Shown: piece by piece, positions 7,750-15,705 of the stretch | How positions within the stretch are numbered: the first letter of the stretch is position 1 | Layout of the letters: each line of letters begins with the position of its first letter | From: Candidatus Poribacteria bacterium | GTDB taxonomy: Bacteria; Poribacteria; WGA-4E; UBA9662 | Direction: 5' to 3' | Assembly: GCA_002699335.1 (NCBI GenBank) | Contig: PACG01000197.1 | Location: 1-17,339, forward strand | DNA: 17,339 bases | Program-made: the position numbers and the translations under genes | Notes under the pieces: model-generated | What the model was told of the DNA's origin: nothing | The model's input: the letters and a program-made list of their open reading frames with translations, nothing else | Databases searched by the model: none

Positions 7750-8733
7750 ATGAAAACAATCGGTTTTTTTATCAACACTACCAAGCCAGAAACTTTCGAG
7801 ATTGTACCAACTACTATTGCTTGGCTTCGCAAACACGGCATTCAGTCTTTGATACCCAGTGATGAAGCTAAAATCATTGGTGTCGACCAAGCCTCAGATG
7901 ACGCCGTTTCCCTTTCGTCCCAAACAAGCGACATATTGCCAATAGAACCTGAAGGAGTGCCAACAAGTTTGACAGATTTGGACGCGTCATCAAGCAGAGC
8001 ACGTGCAGACATTGTCAGCCTCAGCGATCTAATTCTGGTTTTAGGGGGGGATGGAACGCTACTTAATGCTGTCCATACACCAGGTATTGAAACCGTTCCT
8101 ATTCTGGCGGTTAATGTCGGCCATCTTGGTTTTCTAACTGATGTTGCCCGTGACGAACTCTATCCTGCGCTATCGCGAATTTTGGCAGGCCAATACGAAG
8201 TTGATTCACGAATGATGTTGGAAGTGATTTTACCGAATGGTGAAAAGCGACATGCGCTCAACGACGTGGTGATCCGACACCACATGCGACTAATTCATTT
8301 AGAGACACAGATTAATAGACAACCTTGTATCAACTACACTGCAGATGGGCTAATTGTATCCACACCGAGCGGGTCTACCGGTTATTCTCTCTCCTGCGGT
8401 GGTTCGATTGCAGAACCACATCTCAATGCTATTTTAATAACCCCAATTTCCCCTCACGATCTAACCGTACGTCCTTTTATTACCCACGGTGACTCAGAGA
8501 TCCAAATCGCTATTCAAGCTGAGGAGACTATCGCTGATGAGTCAGCGGGAACACTGCTAGTTGACGGCCAACGAGAGGTTTATTCCGTTCAACCAAACAT
8601 TCCAATCCGTATCCGAAAAGCGGAGAAAACGATTCAACTGATCCGATCCCAAGGCCGAAGTTATTATGAAGTGTTGAGAGAAAAACTGATGTTTGGCCAG
8701 GGAGTTAACCGAAAGGTTTCTGTTGGTGACTGA
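7750..8733 (+). CDS. nadK: NAD kinase (ATP/polyP-NAD kinase)
   Basis: Phosphorylates NAD to NADP in the cytoplasm. Signature motifs, numbered from Met 7750, are LVLGGDGTLL (GGDGT at 99-103), VNVGHLGFLTD (121-131), NDVVIRH (171-177) and the glycine/serine block DGLIVSTPSGSTGYSLSCGG (199-218), followed by SPHDLTVRP. The protein is 327 residues from 7750 against about 290-300 for common bacterial enzymes. The excess is mostly a Ser/Asp-rich segment at about 45-90, just before GGDGT. Start: family members begin at MKTIGFF-like sequence, which is ATG 7750; in-frame ATGs at 7687 and 7696 would add 18-21 residues unlike the family, and none has a good Shine-Dalgarno. The next gene overlaps its end by 8 nt. 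ATP versus polyP use cannot be read from the sequence. Confidence 0.95.
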   Translation: MKTIGFFINTTKPETFEIVPTTIAWLRKHGIQSLIPSDEAKIIGVDQASDDAVSLSSQTSDILPIEPEGVPTSLTDLDASSSRARADIVSLSDLILVLGGDGTLLNAVHTPGIETVPILAVNVGHLGFLTDVARDELYPALSRILAGQYEVDSRMMLEVILPNGEKRHALNDVVIRHHMRLIHLETQINRQPCINYTADGLIVSTPSGSTGYSLSCGGSIAEPHLNAILITPISPHDLTVRPFITHGDSEIQIAIQAEETIADESAGTLLVDGQREVYSVQPNIPIRIRKAEKTIQLIRSQGRSYYEVLREKLMFGQGVNRKVSVGD

Positions 8734-9472
8734 AGGAAATTTATCTTCTCAAGATTCAACTCACCGTATCTGCCTTTGGTCGGGACCACGTAACGTGTCT
8801 ACCGCTTTGATGTACGCTTTTGCTCAACGTAATGATACACGCGTCATCGACGAGCCACTATACGGTCACTACCTGCAAGTTTCCGGTGCTGACCATCCAG
8901 GGAATGACGAGGTGATAGCAGCAATGGAGACTGATGGCCAAAAGGTCATACAAGAGGTAATACTCGGTGAGTGTAATCGTCCAATCCTGTTTATGAAGCA
9001 GATGGCACACCATCTGGTAGAAATAGATCTCGCTTTTCTAGCACGAACCATCAACGTTTTGCTAATCCGCGATCCTTTTGATGTGCTTCGCTCCTTGATT
9101 AATCAAATCCCTAAACCCGTTCTGCACGATACAGGTATTGGTATACAGGCAGACCTGCTGTATCGGTTCCAAGAATTAGGTCAAGACCTACTGGTTCTTG
9201 ATTCGACTTATTTGCTGAAAGATCCGGCGGGTGTGTTATCTCGACTCTGTCAACGTATTGGAATTCCCTTTCAGGAGTCGATGCTTTCATGGCCAGTAGG
9301 TGGACAACCTGAAGACGGTGTCTGGGCCCCCTACTGGTATCACAACGTTCATAAGTCAACCGGGTTCCAACCTTACCGCCCCAAAACCGATCCATTTCCC
9401 CCCCGATTGGAGGGGTTGTTGGCTGAATGCCGACCACTCTACGAAACGCTAAAATCCCATGCTATTGTCTGA
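8726..9472 (+). CDS. sulfotransferase-like P-loop protein
   Basis: About 248 residues, soluble, with no signal peptide. An N-terminal SGPRNVSTALM (residues 19-29) takes the place of the PAPS 5'-phosphosulfate loop of sulfotransferases, and LIRDPFDVLRSL (113-124) fits the 3'-phosphate-binding motif (R-D-P-x-D-x-x-x-S). The C-terminal half has the YRFQELG...LVLDSTYLLKDP pattern of the family, where a monomer-level Asp/Glu and a region before the last helices complete the site. Start: GTG 8726 has AAAGG 9 nt upstream; TTG 8723 and TTG 8693 are alternatives. It overlaps the nadK stop by 8 nt, and its own 3' end overlaps the next start by 14 nt, so translation is probably coupled. The acceptor is unknown. 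Some homologues are annotated as aminotransferase-like, but no PLP motif is present here. Confidence 0.75.
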   Translation: MTEGNLSSQDSTHRICLWSGPRNVSTALMYAFAQRNDTRVIDEPLYGHYLQVSGADHPGNDEVIAAMETDGQKVIQEVILGECNRPILFMKQMAHHLVEIDLAFLARTINVLLIRDPFDVLRSLINQIPKPVLHDTGIGIQADLLYRFQELGQDLLVLDSTYLLKDPAGVLSRLCQRIGIPFQESMLSWPVGGQPEDGVWAPYWYHNVHKSTGFQPYRPKTDPFPPRLEGLLAECRPLYETLKSHAIV

Positions 9473-11276
9473 CGACGGGAATCCAAAAGCGATTCGAATA
9501 AACCCGTCCGATATCGATAACCAGGGGTTAATCAGTGTTGGAGCACCCGTTGTTATCTTTATGGTTGTTGCAGCACTTGCTGCCTGGTTGGGTACCTCCA
9601 TCAATCGCTCGGCCGATGATGTAGCCGCTCTAACATCTCCTGGTGGACCGGTGGTTTGGTACAGTGTCCTACCGCCGTTGTTGGCCATTACCGCAGCCAT
9701 CGCTACACGCCGATTGTTCACCAGTTTCAGTTGCGCTATCCTGCTGGGCGTTATTCTATCCGCATTTCTGACAGTAGAATCATTAACCATCAACAGTTGG
9801 TTTCAGGCCTTTGCCAAGCAGGCAATCAACGTCGTTAAAACGACCATCGGTATTACTTCTGAATCGGAGGCCAATGCCGCTGCGCCAACAATCAGTCTCT
9901 TCAACGGTCAGGTGATTGCCTTTGTGATCCTGATTCTGGCCATGATCTCGGTCTTGATGGTCTCCGGCGGTCTACAAGGCGTTGTTCGATCGATCTCTAA
10001 ATTGGCCAAAGGGCGCAGATCTACGCAACTGATAACGATATTGGCGGGATTAATGATTTTCATCGACGACTATGCCAATACCATGATTGTTGGTTCTGCT
10101 ATGCGACCTATTACCGATCATAAACAGATCAGCCGGGAGAAACTAGCCTTTTTGGTGGATGCTACCACAGCGCCTGTTGCCGGTGTGGCCTTCATCAGTA
10201 CCTGGATCGGCTTTGAGCTGTGGCTATTTTCTAATGTGGCCGAATCGACCGGCATTGCCCGTGATAGCTACTCAATGTTTCTGGACACTCTTCGGTTCCG
10301 ATTTTACTGTCTGATGATGATCCTCTTTGTTTTATTGAACGCACTAACCGGTAGAGATTTTGCAGCTATGCGACGGGCGGAAATGCGTGCAGCCAATACA
10401 GGTAAGTTGCTTGAGGATGACGCTGTGCCAATGACGTCGCAGGTTCTGTCTACGCTGAGCCACGACCCAAACGCCCACATTTCAGCCTTTTCTGCTATCA
10501 TTCCAATCGCTGCCCTATTTATAACCATTTTTACCGCCTTTTGGATTTTTGGAAATAGTCAGGATTCGATCCTTTCCTGGGCCACCTGGCGGGCCGTGAT
10601 TTCGGAAGTCTCGAGCCAGGAGAAAAATCTAACGGTTTTGGCTATCGCCAGCGGTATCGGTTTGTTAACGGCCATTCTCTGCTCACTCATCTTTGCCCGG
10701 TTGCAACCACTTAAAATTGCCCAGGCGGTTCTATTTGGATTGCGCGGCGGCCTGCTACCAACCGTTGTTTTATTACTGGCCTGGGCCTTAAAATCCACCT
10801 GTGACACCTTACACACCAGCTACTTTTTAGCACAGACGGTTGGATCCTCTATTCCGCCACACTGGTTCCCAGCCGTCGTTTTCCTATTAGCTTCCCTGAC
10901 CTCATTTACCACTGGTACCAGTTGGGGAACCATGATGCTGTTGATTCCAACTGTTGTACCGATTGCCTTTCAACTGGATGGTTACCGTTACGGACTGACT
11001 ACCACGATCTGTTTAGGTGCTGTTCTGGATGGATCAATCTTCGGTGACCACTGTTCACCGATCTCCGATACTACTATTATGAGTTCCATCTCCAGTTCTT
11101 GCGACCATCTTCACCATGTGCGAACCCAGATGCCGTATAGCCTGACAGTCGCGGCGATGGCACTGTTGATTGGATATTTACCAGCTGCGTTTGGCATGCC
11201 CTCCTGGATCTGTTTTGTCCTGGCTACTGCACTGATGTTTATTATTTTTCGTTTCTTTGGAAAGGAACTAACATAA
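9459..11276 (+). CDS. NhaC-family Na+/H+ antiporter
   Basis: A 605-residue inner-membrane protein with about a dozen hydrophobic segments. Family-typical blocks are GLMIFIDDYANTMIVGSAMRP in the middle (about residues 190-210), DATTAPVAGVAFISTWIGFE just after it, and FTTGTSWGTMMLLIP followed by VLDGSIFGDHCSPISDTT toward the C terminus. These conserved acidic and polar membrane motifs are the core of NhaC-like Na+/H+ exchangers. It would expel Na+ in exchange for H+ and support pH and Na+ homeostasis. It is longer than Bacillus NhaC (about 450 residues); the extra length is an N-terminal polar stretch and a central loop around residues 300-350. The ATG at 9459 overlaps the previous gene by 14 nt. 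An Na+ or other cation/organic-anion exchange (for example malate-lactate type) cannot be excluded. Confidence 0.9.
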   Translation: MLLSDDGNPKAIRINPSDIDNQGLISVGAPVVIFMVVAALAAWLGTSINRSADDVAALTSPGGPVVWYSVLPPLLAITAAIATRRLFTSFSCAILLGVILSAFLTVESLTINSWFQAFAKQAINVVKTTIGITSESEANAAAPTISLFNGQVIAFVILILAMISVLMVSGGLQGVVRSISKLAKGRRSTQLITILAGLMIFIDDYANTMIVGSAMRPITDHKQISREKLAFLVDATTAPVAGVAFISTWIGFELWLFSNVAESTGIARDSYSMFLDTLRFRFYCLMMILFVLLNALTGRDFAAMRRAEMRAANTGKLLEDDAVPMTSQVLSTLSHDPNAHISAFSAIIPIAALFITIFTAFWIFGNSQDSILSWATWRAVISEVSSQEKNLTVLAIASGIGLLTAILCSLIFARLQPLKIAQAVLFGLRGGLLPTVVLLLAWALKSTCDTLHTSYFLAQTVGSSIPPHWFPAVVFLLASLTSFTTGTSWGTMMLLIPTVVPIAFQLDGYRYGLTTTICLGAVLDGSIFGDHCSPISDTTIMSSISSSCDHLHHVRTQMPYSLTVAAMALLIGYLPAAFGMPSWICFVLATALMFIIFRFFGKELT

Positions 11277-11284
11277 CAACTCAT

Positions 11285-13426
11285 ATGAAAAAGTCTTTAA
11301 TCCCTCTTTCAAGCCTGATAGGTTTATCAATCAGCCTGCTTATTCTGCTGACAACTTCGGCCGTCAGTGATGATCCTAAGTTTAAGCGAGTCACCGCTCA
11401 GTGGACGGATGCCCCTCCTAAAACTGATGGTAGACTCAATGACAAGAGCTGGGAGACTGCCACGGTTATCAACGATTTAGTTCAGCACCAACCGACTCCC
11501 GGCGCACCAACCAACCTGAAAACGAATATTTATCTACTCTATGATAAAAATCGTCTTTATGTTGGGTTTGAATGCTTCAAGACTGACATGGATCAAATGA
11601 TGGCCAATGAAACACGTCGGGATTCTCGTTTCTTTATCGACGATTACGTTGCCGTTTATTTAGATACCTATCTTGATCGGAGGAACTGCTACGGTTTCGA
11701 ACTTAATGCACTGGGAACTCAAACCGATAGACGTGTGCAAAATGAAGGGGCCAATAGCGGACGACGTGGTTCTGATATGGCTTGGGATTGCGATTGGAAT
11801 GGGCAATCTGTCCGAGAAAAAGATAAGTGGACGGCTGAATTCTCGATTCCGTTCGCTGAATTGCGCTTTTCACAAGAAGAGGATCAGGCTTGGGGAATTA
11901 ACTTCTGGCGGCAGGACCGTTCCAGCAGGGAAGAGTTGTCATGGGTTAATCTCGGTGGTCGAGAATATGCCGTTTCTCGGTTTGGTCATCTGGTCGATTT
12001 GGATATTACCCGATTGAACACTCGCCGACCAATCAAGATCAAGCCTTATGCAACAGTGCGGCCACAGCAAATGGAAGGTCAAGACTTTCAAACTAAACCC
12101 GCTGCCGGCATTGATTTTCGATATCCACTTTCAAATTTAGCTTTTGATTTGACGTTCAATCCAGACTTCGCCCAGATTGAAGCCGATCCTGATATGGTCA
12201 ATCTGACCGATATCCCACTTCGTTTCCCTGAAAAACGCCCCTTTTTTCAAGAAGGAAATGAGATCTTTCAAGCGCCGATTGAGCTTTTCTATAGCCGACG
12301 GGTGGAAGATTTAAAAGGGGGAGCAAAAATGGCGGGAAAAATCGGAAATTTCAATACCGCTTTGGTATTTGCTCAAGCGGGACCAGAAGATACAAGTAGA
12401 GAGGAAAAGGCGGATATACTTCCACCCTTGGATGACTACCGTTATTCTGTTTTTCGTCTTCAGCGAGAGTTTGGTCAAACTGCTACCATTGGCTTTTTGG
12501 GCACTACCAAAGATCAAGCCACCTCAGGTTTGAACGAACACTACGACCGTAGTTCTGGCATTGATGCCCGCTTCGTCTTACCACAGGATCTGGAGTTAAA
12601 CTTGGCTTATGCCAGTGAGTGGAAAACAACCCAGGAGTGGATTGAAAAAGGCATTAACCGAGATCAAGCGATTTTCGCAGAACTCTCCCGAGAGGCCAGT
12701 CTCTTTTCGTGGCATAGCTCTTTTAAAGCTCGCTATTTTGATATCGGCCAACATTTCGCACCTGAAACCGGGTTTGTCCCGCGCATTGATCGTCGTGGGG
12801 TAAGCCTGTTAGGGAAGATTGAAAAACGGCGAAAGGCAACCATTAACTTTCTGAACCACGAAACTCAATACGAACGGCTTTACAATCATCATGGCAAACT
12901 GGCCAATCACCGGTTTCGGTTGCAGAATATCATTGGTTTTAGTGACTTTTTCCTATTTTTCAGCCCAGAGTGGTATTACCGTTTAGATGACGATGGCCAA
13001 GCTTTTACCGATCGGACCCTTGACCTTTTTTTAGGTTGGATTCCACCCAAATGGATTTCGATTCGTGTTCGAAATTCGATTGGGATTCGCAACGATAAAG
13101 AGAGTTTTTTCTTGGGACCAGAAGTCTTTCTTCGTCCAACCTCCAAGCTAAATTTTGAATTTCGTCAACAACGGTTAGTCGAAGACAGCCAATTAATCGA
13201 TAATACTCGTCGATTCGTTGCTAATTACCAATTCGCCCAGCGAATGTATCTCCGTTCCAGTTTAGAGCAGACCCTTCAAAACGAGAGCCGTTTCTTTGCC
13301 CTCTTTGCTTACGAATACCAACCCGAAAGTAACTTTTTCATTGTCTATAATTACAATCAAAAGAAAAAAGGCAAGGAGCAGATTTTATTCGTTAAATTGG
13401 TGTATCTGATTAAGTTACTGGGGTGA
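11285..13426 (+). CDS. DUF5916 protein: CBM9-like domain plus outer-membrane beta-barrel
   Basis: A 713-residue exported protein. Residues 1-27 form a signal peptide (K-K, long hydrophobic core, A-V-S cleavage region). About 35-235 is a CBM9-like sandwich starting at APPKTDGRLNDKSWETA, with YVGFECF, DDYVAVYLDTY and WTAEFSIPFAELRF. The DUF5916 hallmark FNPDFAQIEADPDMVNLT, then FPEKRPFFQEGNEIF, follows at about 290-330. The rest is amphipathic beta-strands of an outer-membrane barrel, ending in the strand FVKLVYLIKLL. Length is at the short end of the family (about 700-870). Homologues are common in Bacteroidetes, Gemmatimonadetes and related groups and have no firmly proven role; sugar binding is suggested only by the CBM9 fold. 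It follows the antiporter after 8 nt and is probably co-transcribed, with no strong Shine-Dalgarno of its own. Confidence 0.9.
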   Translation: MKKSLIPLSSLIGLSISLLILLTTSAVSDDPKFKRVTAQWTDAPPKTDGRLNDKSWETATVINDLVQHQPTPGAPTNLKTNIYLLYDKNRLYVGFECFKTDMDQMMANETRRDSRFFIDDYVAVYLDTYLDRRNCYGFELNALGTQTDRRVQNEGANSGRRGSDMAWDCDWNGQSVREKDKWTAEFSIPFAELRFSQEEDQAWGINFWRQDRSSREELSWVNLGGREYAVSRFGHLVDLDITRLNTRRPIKIKPYATVRPQQMEGQDFQTKPAAGIDFRYPLSNLAFDLTFNPDFAQIEADPDMVNLTDIPLRFPEKRPFFQEGNEIFQAPIELFYSRRVEDLKGGAKMAGKIGNFNTALVFAQAGPEDTSREEKADILPPLDDYRYSVFRLQREFGQTATIGFLGTTKDQATSGLNEHYDRSSGIDARFVLPQDLELNLAYASEWKTTQEWIEKGINRDQAIFAELSREASLFSWHSSFKARYFDIGQHFAPETGFVPRIDRRGVSLLGKIEKRRKATINFLNHETQYERLYNHHGKLANHRFRLQNIIGFSDFFLFFSPEWYYRLDDDGQAFTDRTLDLFLGWIPPKWISIRVRNSIGIRNDKESFFLGPEVFLRPTSKLNFEFRQQRLVEDSQLIDNTRRFVANYQFAQRMYLRSSLEQTLQNESRFFALFAYEYQPESNFFIVYNYNQKKKGKEQILFVKLVYLIKLLG

Positions 13427-13677
13427 AAGAGCCGACTGCCGGATGAAACCGCTGAGTATTCTCACTGTTGCAAACGACGCTTCTCCGGCAATCAGGCCAC
13501 GGGGGAAATAATCAGTGTGGCGGAACAAGCCAAGTCGTAAAGCGGAGTAATTAAGCATCATAGCAAGTAACAACCAGACAGAAAAGTAGAAAAATAAAGG
13601 GTCCCTCTAAAAATTAGTTAGATTCGTACAATTTTCTGCCCATTTGTTAGAATTAGCCCATTGACAATTAAATCAGG
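13427..13677. other. gene-free stretch with a possible IS5-type left end
   Basis: No gene is seen. TGCCGGA (13437-13443) can pair with TCCGGCA (13484-13490) across a 40-nt loop; lacking a T-run it is a weak terminator candidate for the upstream operon. GGGTCCCTCTAAAAATTAG begins at 13599 and looks like the G/C-rich outer end of an IS5-group inverted repeat, about 80 nt ahead of the transposase remnant. No matching right end was found in the window, so this is tentative. Confidence 0.3.
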
Positions 13678-14345
13678 ATGATTCAACTCATCATCCAAGG
13701 ATAGATCCTGAGGCCAGCAGAACTTTTTGACTGGTAGACGGTTTTGAACAACTCGACCGCAACGGCCACCCGCTGCTGAAACTTAACCAAAGAGTCAACT
13801 GGCAGCAGTTTGGCCAAACTTTGGCGACCGTTCGAGACCAAGAGCCAAAGTCTAATACAGACCGAAAGCCTTTTGATGTTAGACTCAGGTTCCAGATCAT
13901 GATTCTGAATTCCTGCTACTGCCTGCCGATCAGCTTGAGTTTCAGATCCAGGATCACATTCCTTTTCTGTCTGTTCTCGCTTTGAGTCTTGACGATACGC
14001 TGCCTAATGCCGAGACCATCGGCCTTTTCAGGCCACAACTCACCCCGGCAGGACGGAGCGAAAAACTTTTTCAGCCGTGGGACCCATTTCGGCCTCAAAA
14101 CGGTTTTTCGGCCCCGAAAGGACCAATGGTTGATACCAGCATGGTAGCGGTTCCGAGGCAGCCTAACACCAGAGAGGAGAATAAATCCATCAGGAATGTC
14201 GATGTCGCCGAAGATTAGAATGATAACCAGAAAGACCAGAAAGACCAGAAAGACACCGATGCAGGCTGGATGAAGAAGAATGGCTAAATCATTTCGGCTA
14301 TCAGAATCATATTGGAGAGTGTTCAGTTATAGATAGATATGAATT
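13678..14345 (+). pseudogene. IS5-family transposase remnant, frameshifted and 3'-truncated
   Basis: From ATG 13678 the frame hits early stops, but homology to IS5-group DDE transposases runs on across frames. Recognisable pieces are FEQLDRNGHPLLKLNQRVNW, then KSNTDRKPFDV with MILNS. After a frameshift near 13925 come DQLEFQIQDHIPFLS and SLDDTLPNAETIGLFRPQLT. Further on are GPMVDTSMVAVPRQPNTREE (first catalytic Asp in VDTS), KDTDAGWMKKNG, and after another shift GYQNHIG. Homology stops near 14345, before the second Asp and the Glu of the DDE site, so at least the C-terminal third is gone. It abuts a minus-strand IS1-type remnant. It is inactive, but the residue pattern is still clear enough for a confident family call. 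Confidence 0.85.
14226..14252. repeat. 9-bp tandem repeat, three copies
   Basis: ACCAGAAAG is repeated exactly three times (14226-14234, 14235-14243, 14244-14252). It lies inside the IS5 transposase remnant, where it encodes a repeated Q-K-D just ahead of the family's K-D-T-D-A motif. Because 9 bp keeps frame, the expansion may predate or follow loss of function. Confidence 0.9.
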
Positions 14346-14347
14346 TG

Positions 14348-14580
14348 TTTTAAAACTCCTGGAAGATTTCCGCCGTAGTCAGAGCAAGCCACAGGCCGAT
14401 AGATTGGCTGATCATCTCTTCCGACCGGCTGATATCTTCCTTCTTCGCCTCATCCGGCCCAGATGATGGCGGCTGTTTGAGTTGTCTGGCTCCATGGCCA
14501 TAGTTTTTCCCCACCATGTGTTGCTCGGCTGGCAACACTTTGGCCCAAGCATCCCAGCCGTCAGTCTAGAACAGGCATTC
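14348..14580 (-). pseudogene. second IS1-type (InsB C-terminal) transposase remnant
   Basis: Read on the minus strand from 14580 downward, one frame gives TDGWDAWAKVLPAEQHMVGK then NYG, and ends with DISRSEEMISQSIGL near the stop at 14350. The IS1-family InsB pattern is YTDGW-x-AY-x-LP-x-EQH-x-VGK-x-Y followed by FSxSEEMHDxxIGLF, so this fits the InsB C-terminal part. A TAG replaces the tyrosine codon before TDGW, and the region between the two matches is poorly conserved. The upstream half should lie beyond 14580, but the IS630 element is there. It differs from the IS1 remnant near 7 kb (KRH versus EQH type), so the two come from separate elements. Confidence 0.6.
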
Positions 14581-14583
14581 ATA

Positions 14584-14605
14584 CCAATTACGTAAAATAA
14601 TTACC
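14584..14605. repeat. IS630 left terminal inverted repeat
   Basis: Begins CCAATTACGTAAAATAATTA and ends CC, directly after the TA at 14582-14583. One base (A at 14594) differs from the complement of the right end. Confidence 0.93.
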
Positions 14606-14638
14606 GTTTTTTGTCTTTGATTTTGCTATCCTAGACAA

Positions 14639-15682
14639 ATGAAACATGACAACTTACCACCGATAGAAAAATATGACTTCGCAGCCTCCTACCAGGTTGA
14701 GCCTGATCCCAAAATTAAGATTAAATTACTGGTCTTACATCATGTTCAATTCGGTCTATCTCCAGCAGAAGTTTCGAAGATGGTATTGGCCAAAGAGAAA
14801 ACGTTGCCTTCATGGGTAGATGCTTTGGTTGAATTTGACTATGAGGGACTCATAGAAAGAGAAGGTCGAGGTCGAAAACCTAGGTTACCCCCTGAGAAGG
14901 AGGAAGACTTCAAGATTGAACTTGATAAAATGCAAGTTTCCTTCCAAGGTGGGCGCATAACAGCCAAAAATATTAAGCCATTACTGACCGACAAATTCGA
15001 TTGTAATTATTCAGATAGTGGAGTCTACAGCCTATTAGATCGGCTCAATATTGTCTGGATCTCAGGCCGCTCAAAAGATCCAAAGTCCTCAGAAGAAGCT
15101 ATTCTGGCTTTTAAGGAAAACTTCCCAGATGAAGTCGAAAAGATAACAAAACAAATTAAGAACGACCAGATCGAAGTCTGGTGGCCAGATGAAAGCAGAA
15201 TTGGCCAGCAGGGAAGCTTAACCAGACAATGGGCCACAAAAGGCACCAGGCCGAGAGTCATTAGACCAAAACAGTTTATTTCCACATCTGTTTTTGGTGC
15301 TATTTGCCCGGATAAAGATAAGGGATGCACCCTAGTTCTAGCAGAAACAAACACTGGCATGATGCAACTCCATTTAAATCAAATATCCGAGCAAGTTGAA
15401 GATGGTTATCATGCCATTATCATGATGGATCGGGCTAGCTAGCACACCACTGAGACCCTTGTTATACCTCAAAATATTTCTATACTACCTCTGCCACCGT
15501 ATTCTCCTGAGCTCAATCCAATGGAGCAGGTCTGGCAACAGTTAAGGAAAATTGGCCTCTCAAATACCTGTTTCAAAAACTATCACCAAATCGTTGATGC
15601 TTGTGGTGAAGCCTGGAATTGTTTTGGTGATGAAGAAGGCAATATCCAAAACATCGGTCATTGTACCTGGGCTCTAATATAG
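14639..15682 (+). pseudogene. IS630-family transposase with one in-frame amber codon
   Basis: ATG 14639 opens a frame of 347 codons to TAG 15680, interrupted by a single TAG at 15440-15442 (codon 268). Both sides stay in the same frame with no other lesion. An N-terminal helix-turn-helix region (about 30-80) precedes the DDE domain: Asp184 in WWPDES, Asp264 in IMMDRAS, and Glu296 in SPELNPMEQVW. The usual residue after the D-x-A-S/G motif is Trp followed by His (here stop-HTTETL), so a TGG to TAG change is the simplest explanation. The stop separates the second Asp from the Glu, so the 267-residue product should be inactive unless the amber codon is read through. The last codon shares its bases with the right inverted repeat. 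Confidence 0.92.
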
Positions 15683-15703
15683 GTAATTATTTGACGTAAT
15701 TGG
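15682..15703. repeat. IS630 right terminal inverted repeat
   Basis: Begins GGTAATTATTTGACGTAATT and ends GG, followed by TA at 15704-15705. It overlaps the final base of the transposase stop codon. Confidence 0.93.
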
Positions 15704-15705
15704 TA

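Larger units (their letters stand above)
14584..15703 (+). mobile_element. IS630-family insertion sequence, complete ends
   Basis: A 1120-bp element with 22-bp terminal inverted repeats (14584-14605 and 15682-15703) matching at 21 of 22 positions. It is flanked on both sides by TA (14582-14583 and 15704-15705), the target duplicated by IS630/Tc1-type transposition. One transposase gene fills the interior. The nearly perfect ends show that it arrived later than the decayed elements beside it. The flanking sequences differ in kind: an IS1 remnant on the left and a DUF6785 pseudogene on the right. Confidence 0.93.

Noticed and set aside
13437..13490. TGCCGGA/TCCGGCA inverted repeat after the DUF5916 gene as a terminator
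   Set aside because: The loop is 40 nt and there is no T-run, so a Rho-independent terminator is not supported.
13691..13900. 69-codon minus-strand frame
   Set aside because: Antisense to the IS5 transposase remnant, whose + strand translation matches the family.
14584..15703. IS630 cargo or passenger gene
   Set aside because: The transposase frame fills the space between the inverted repeats; nothing else fits inside.
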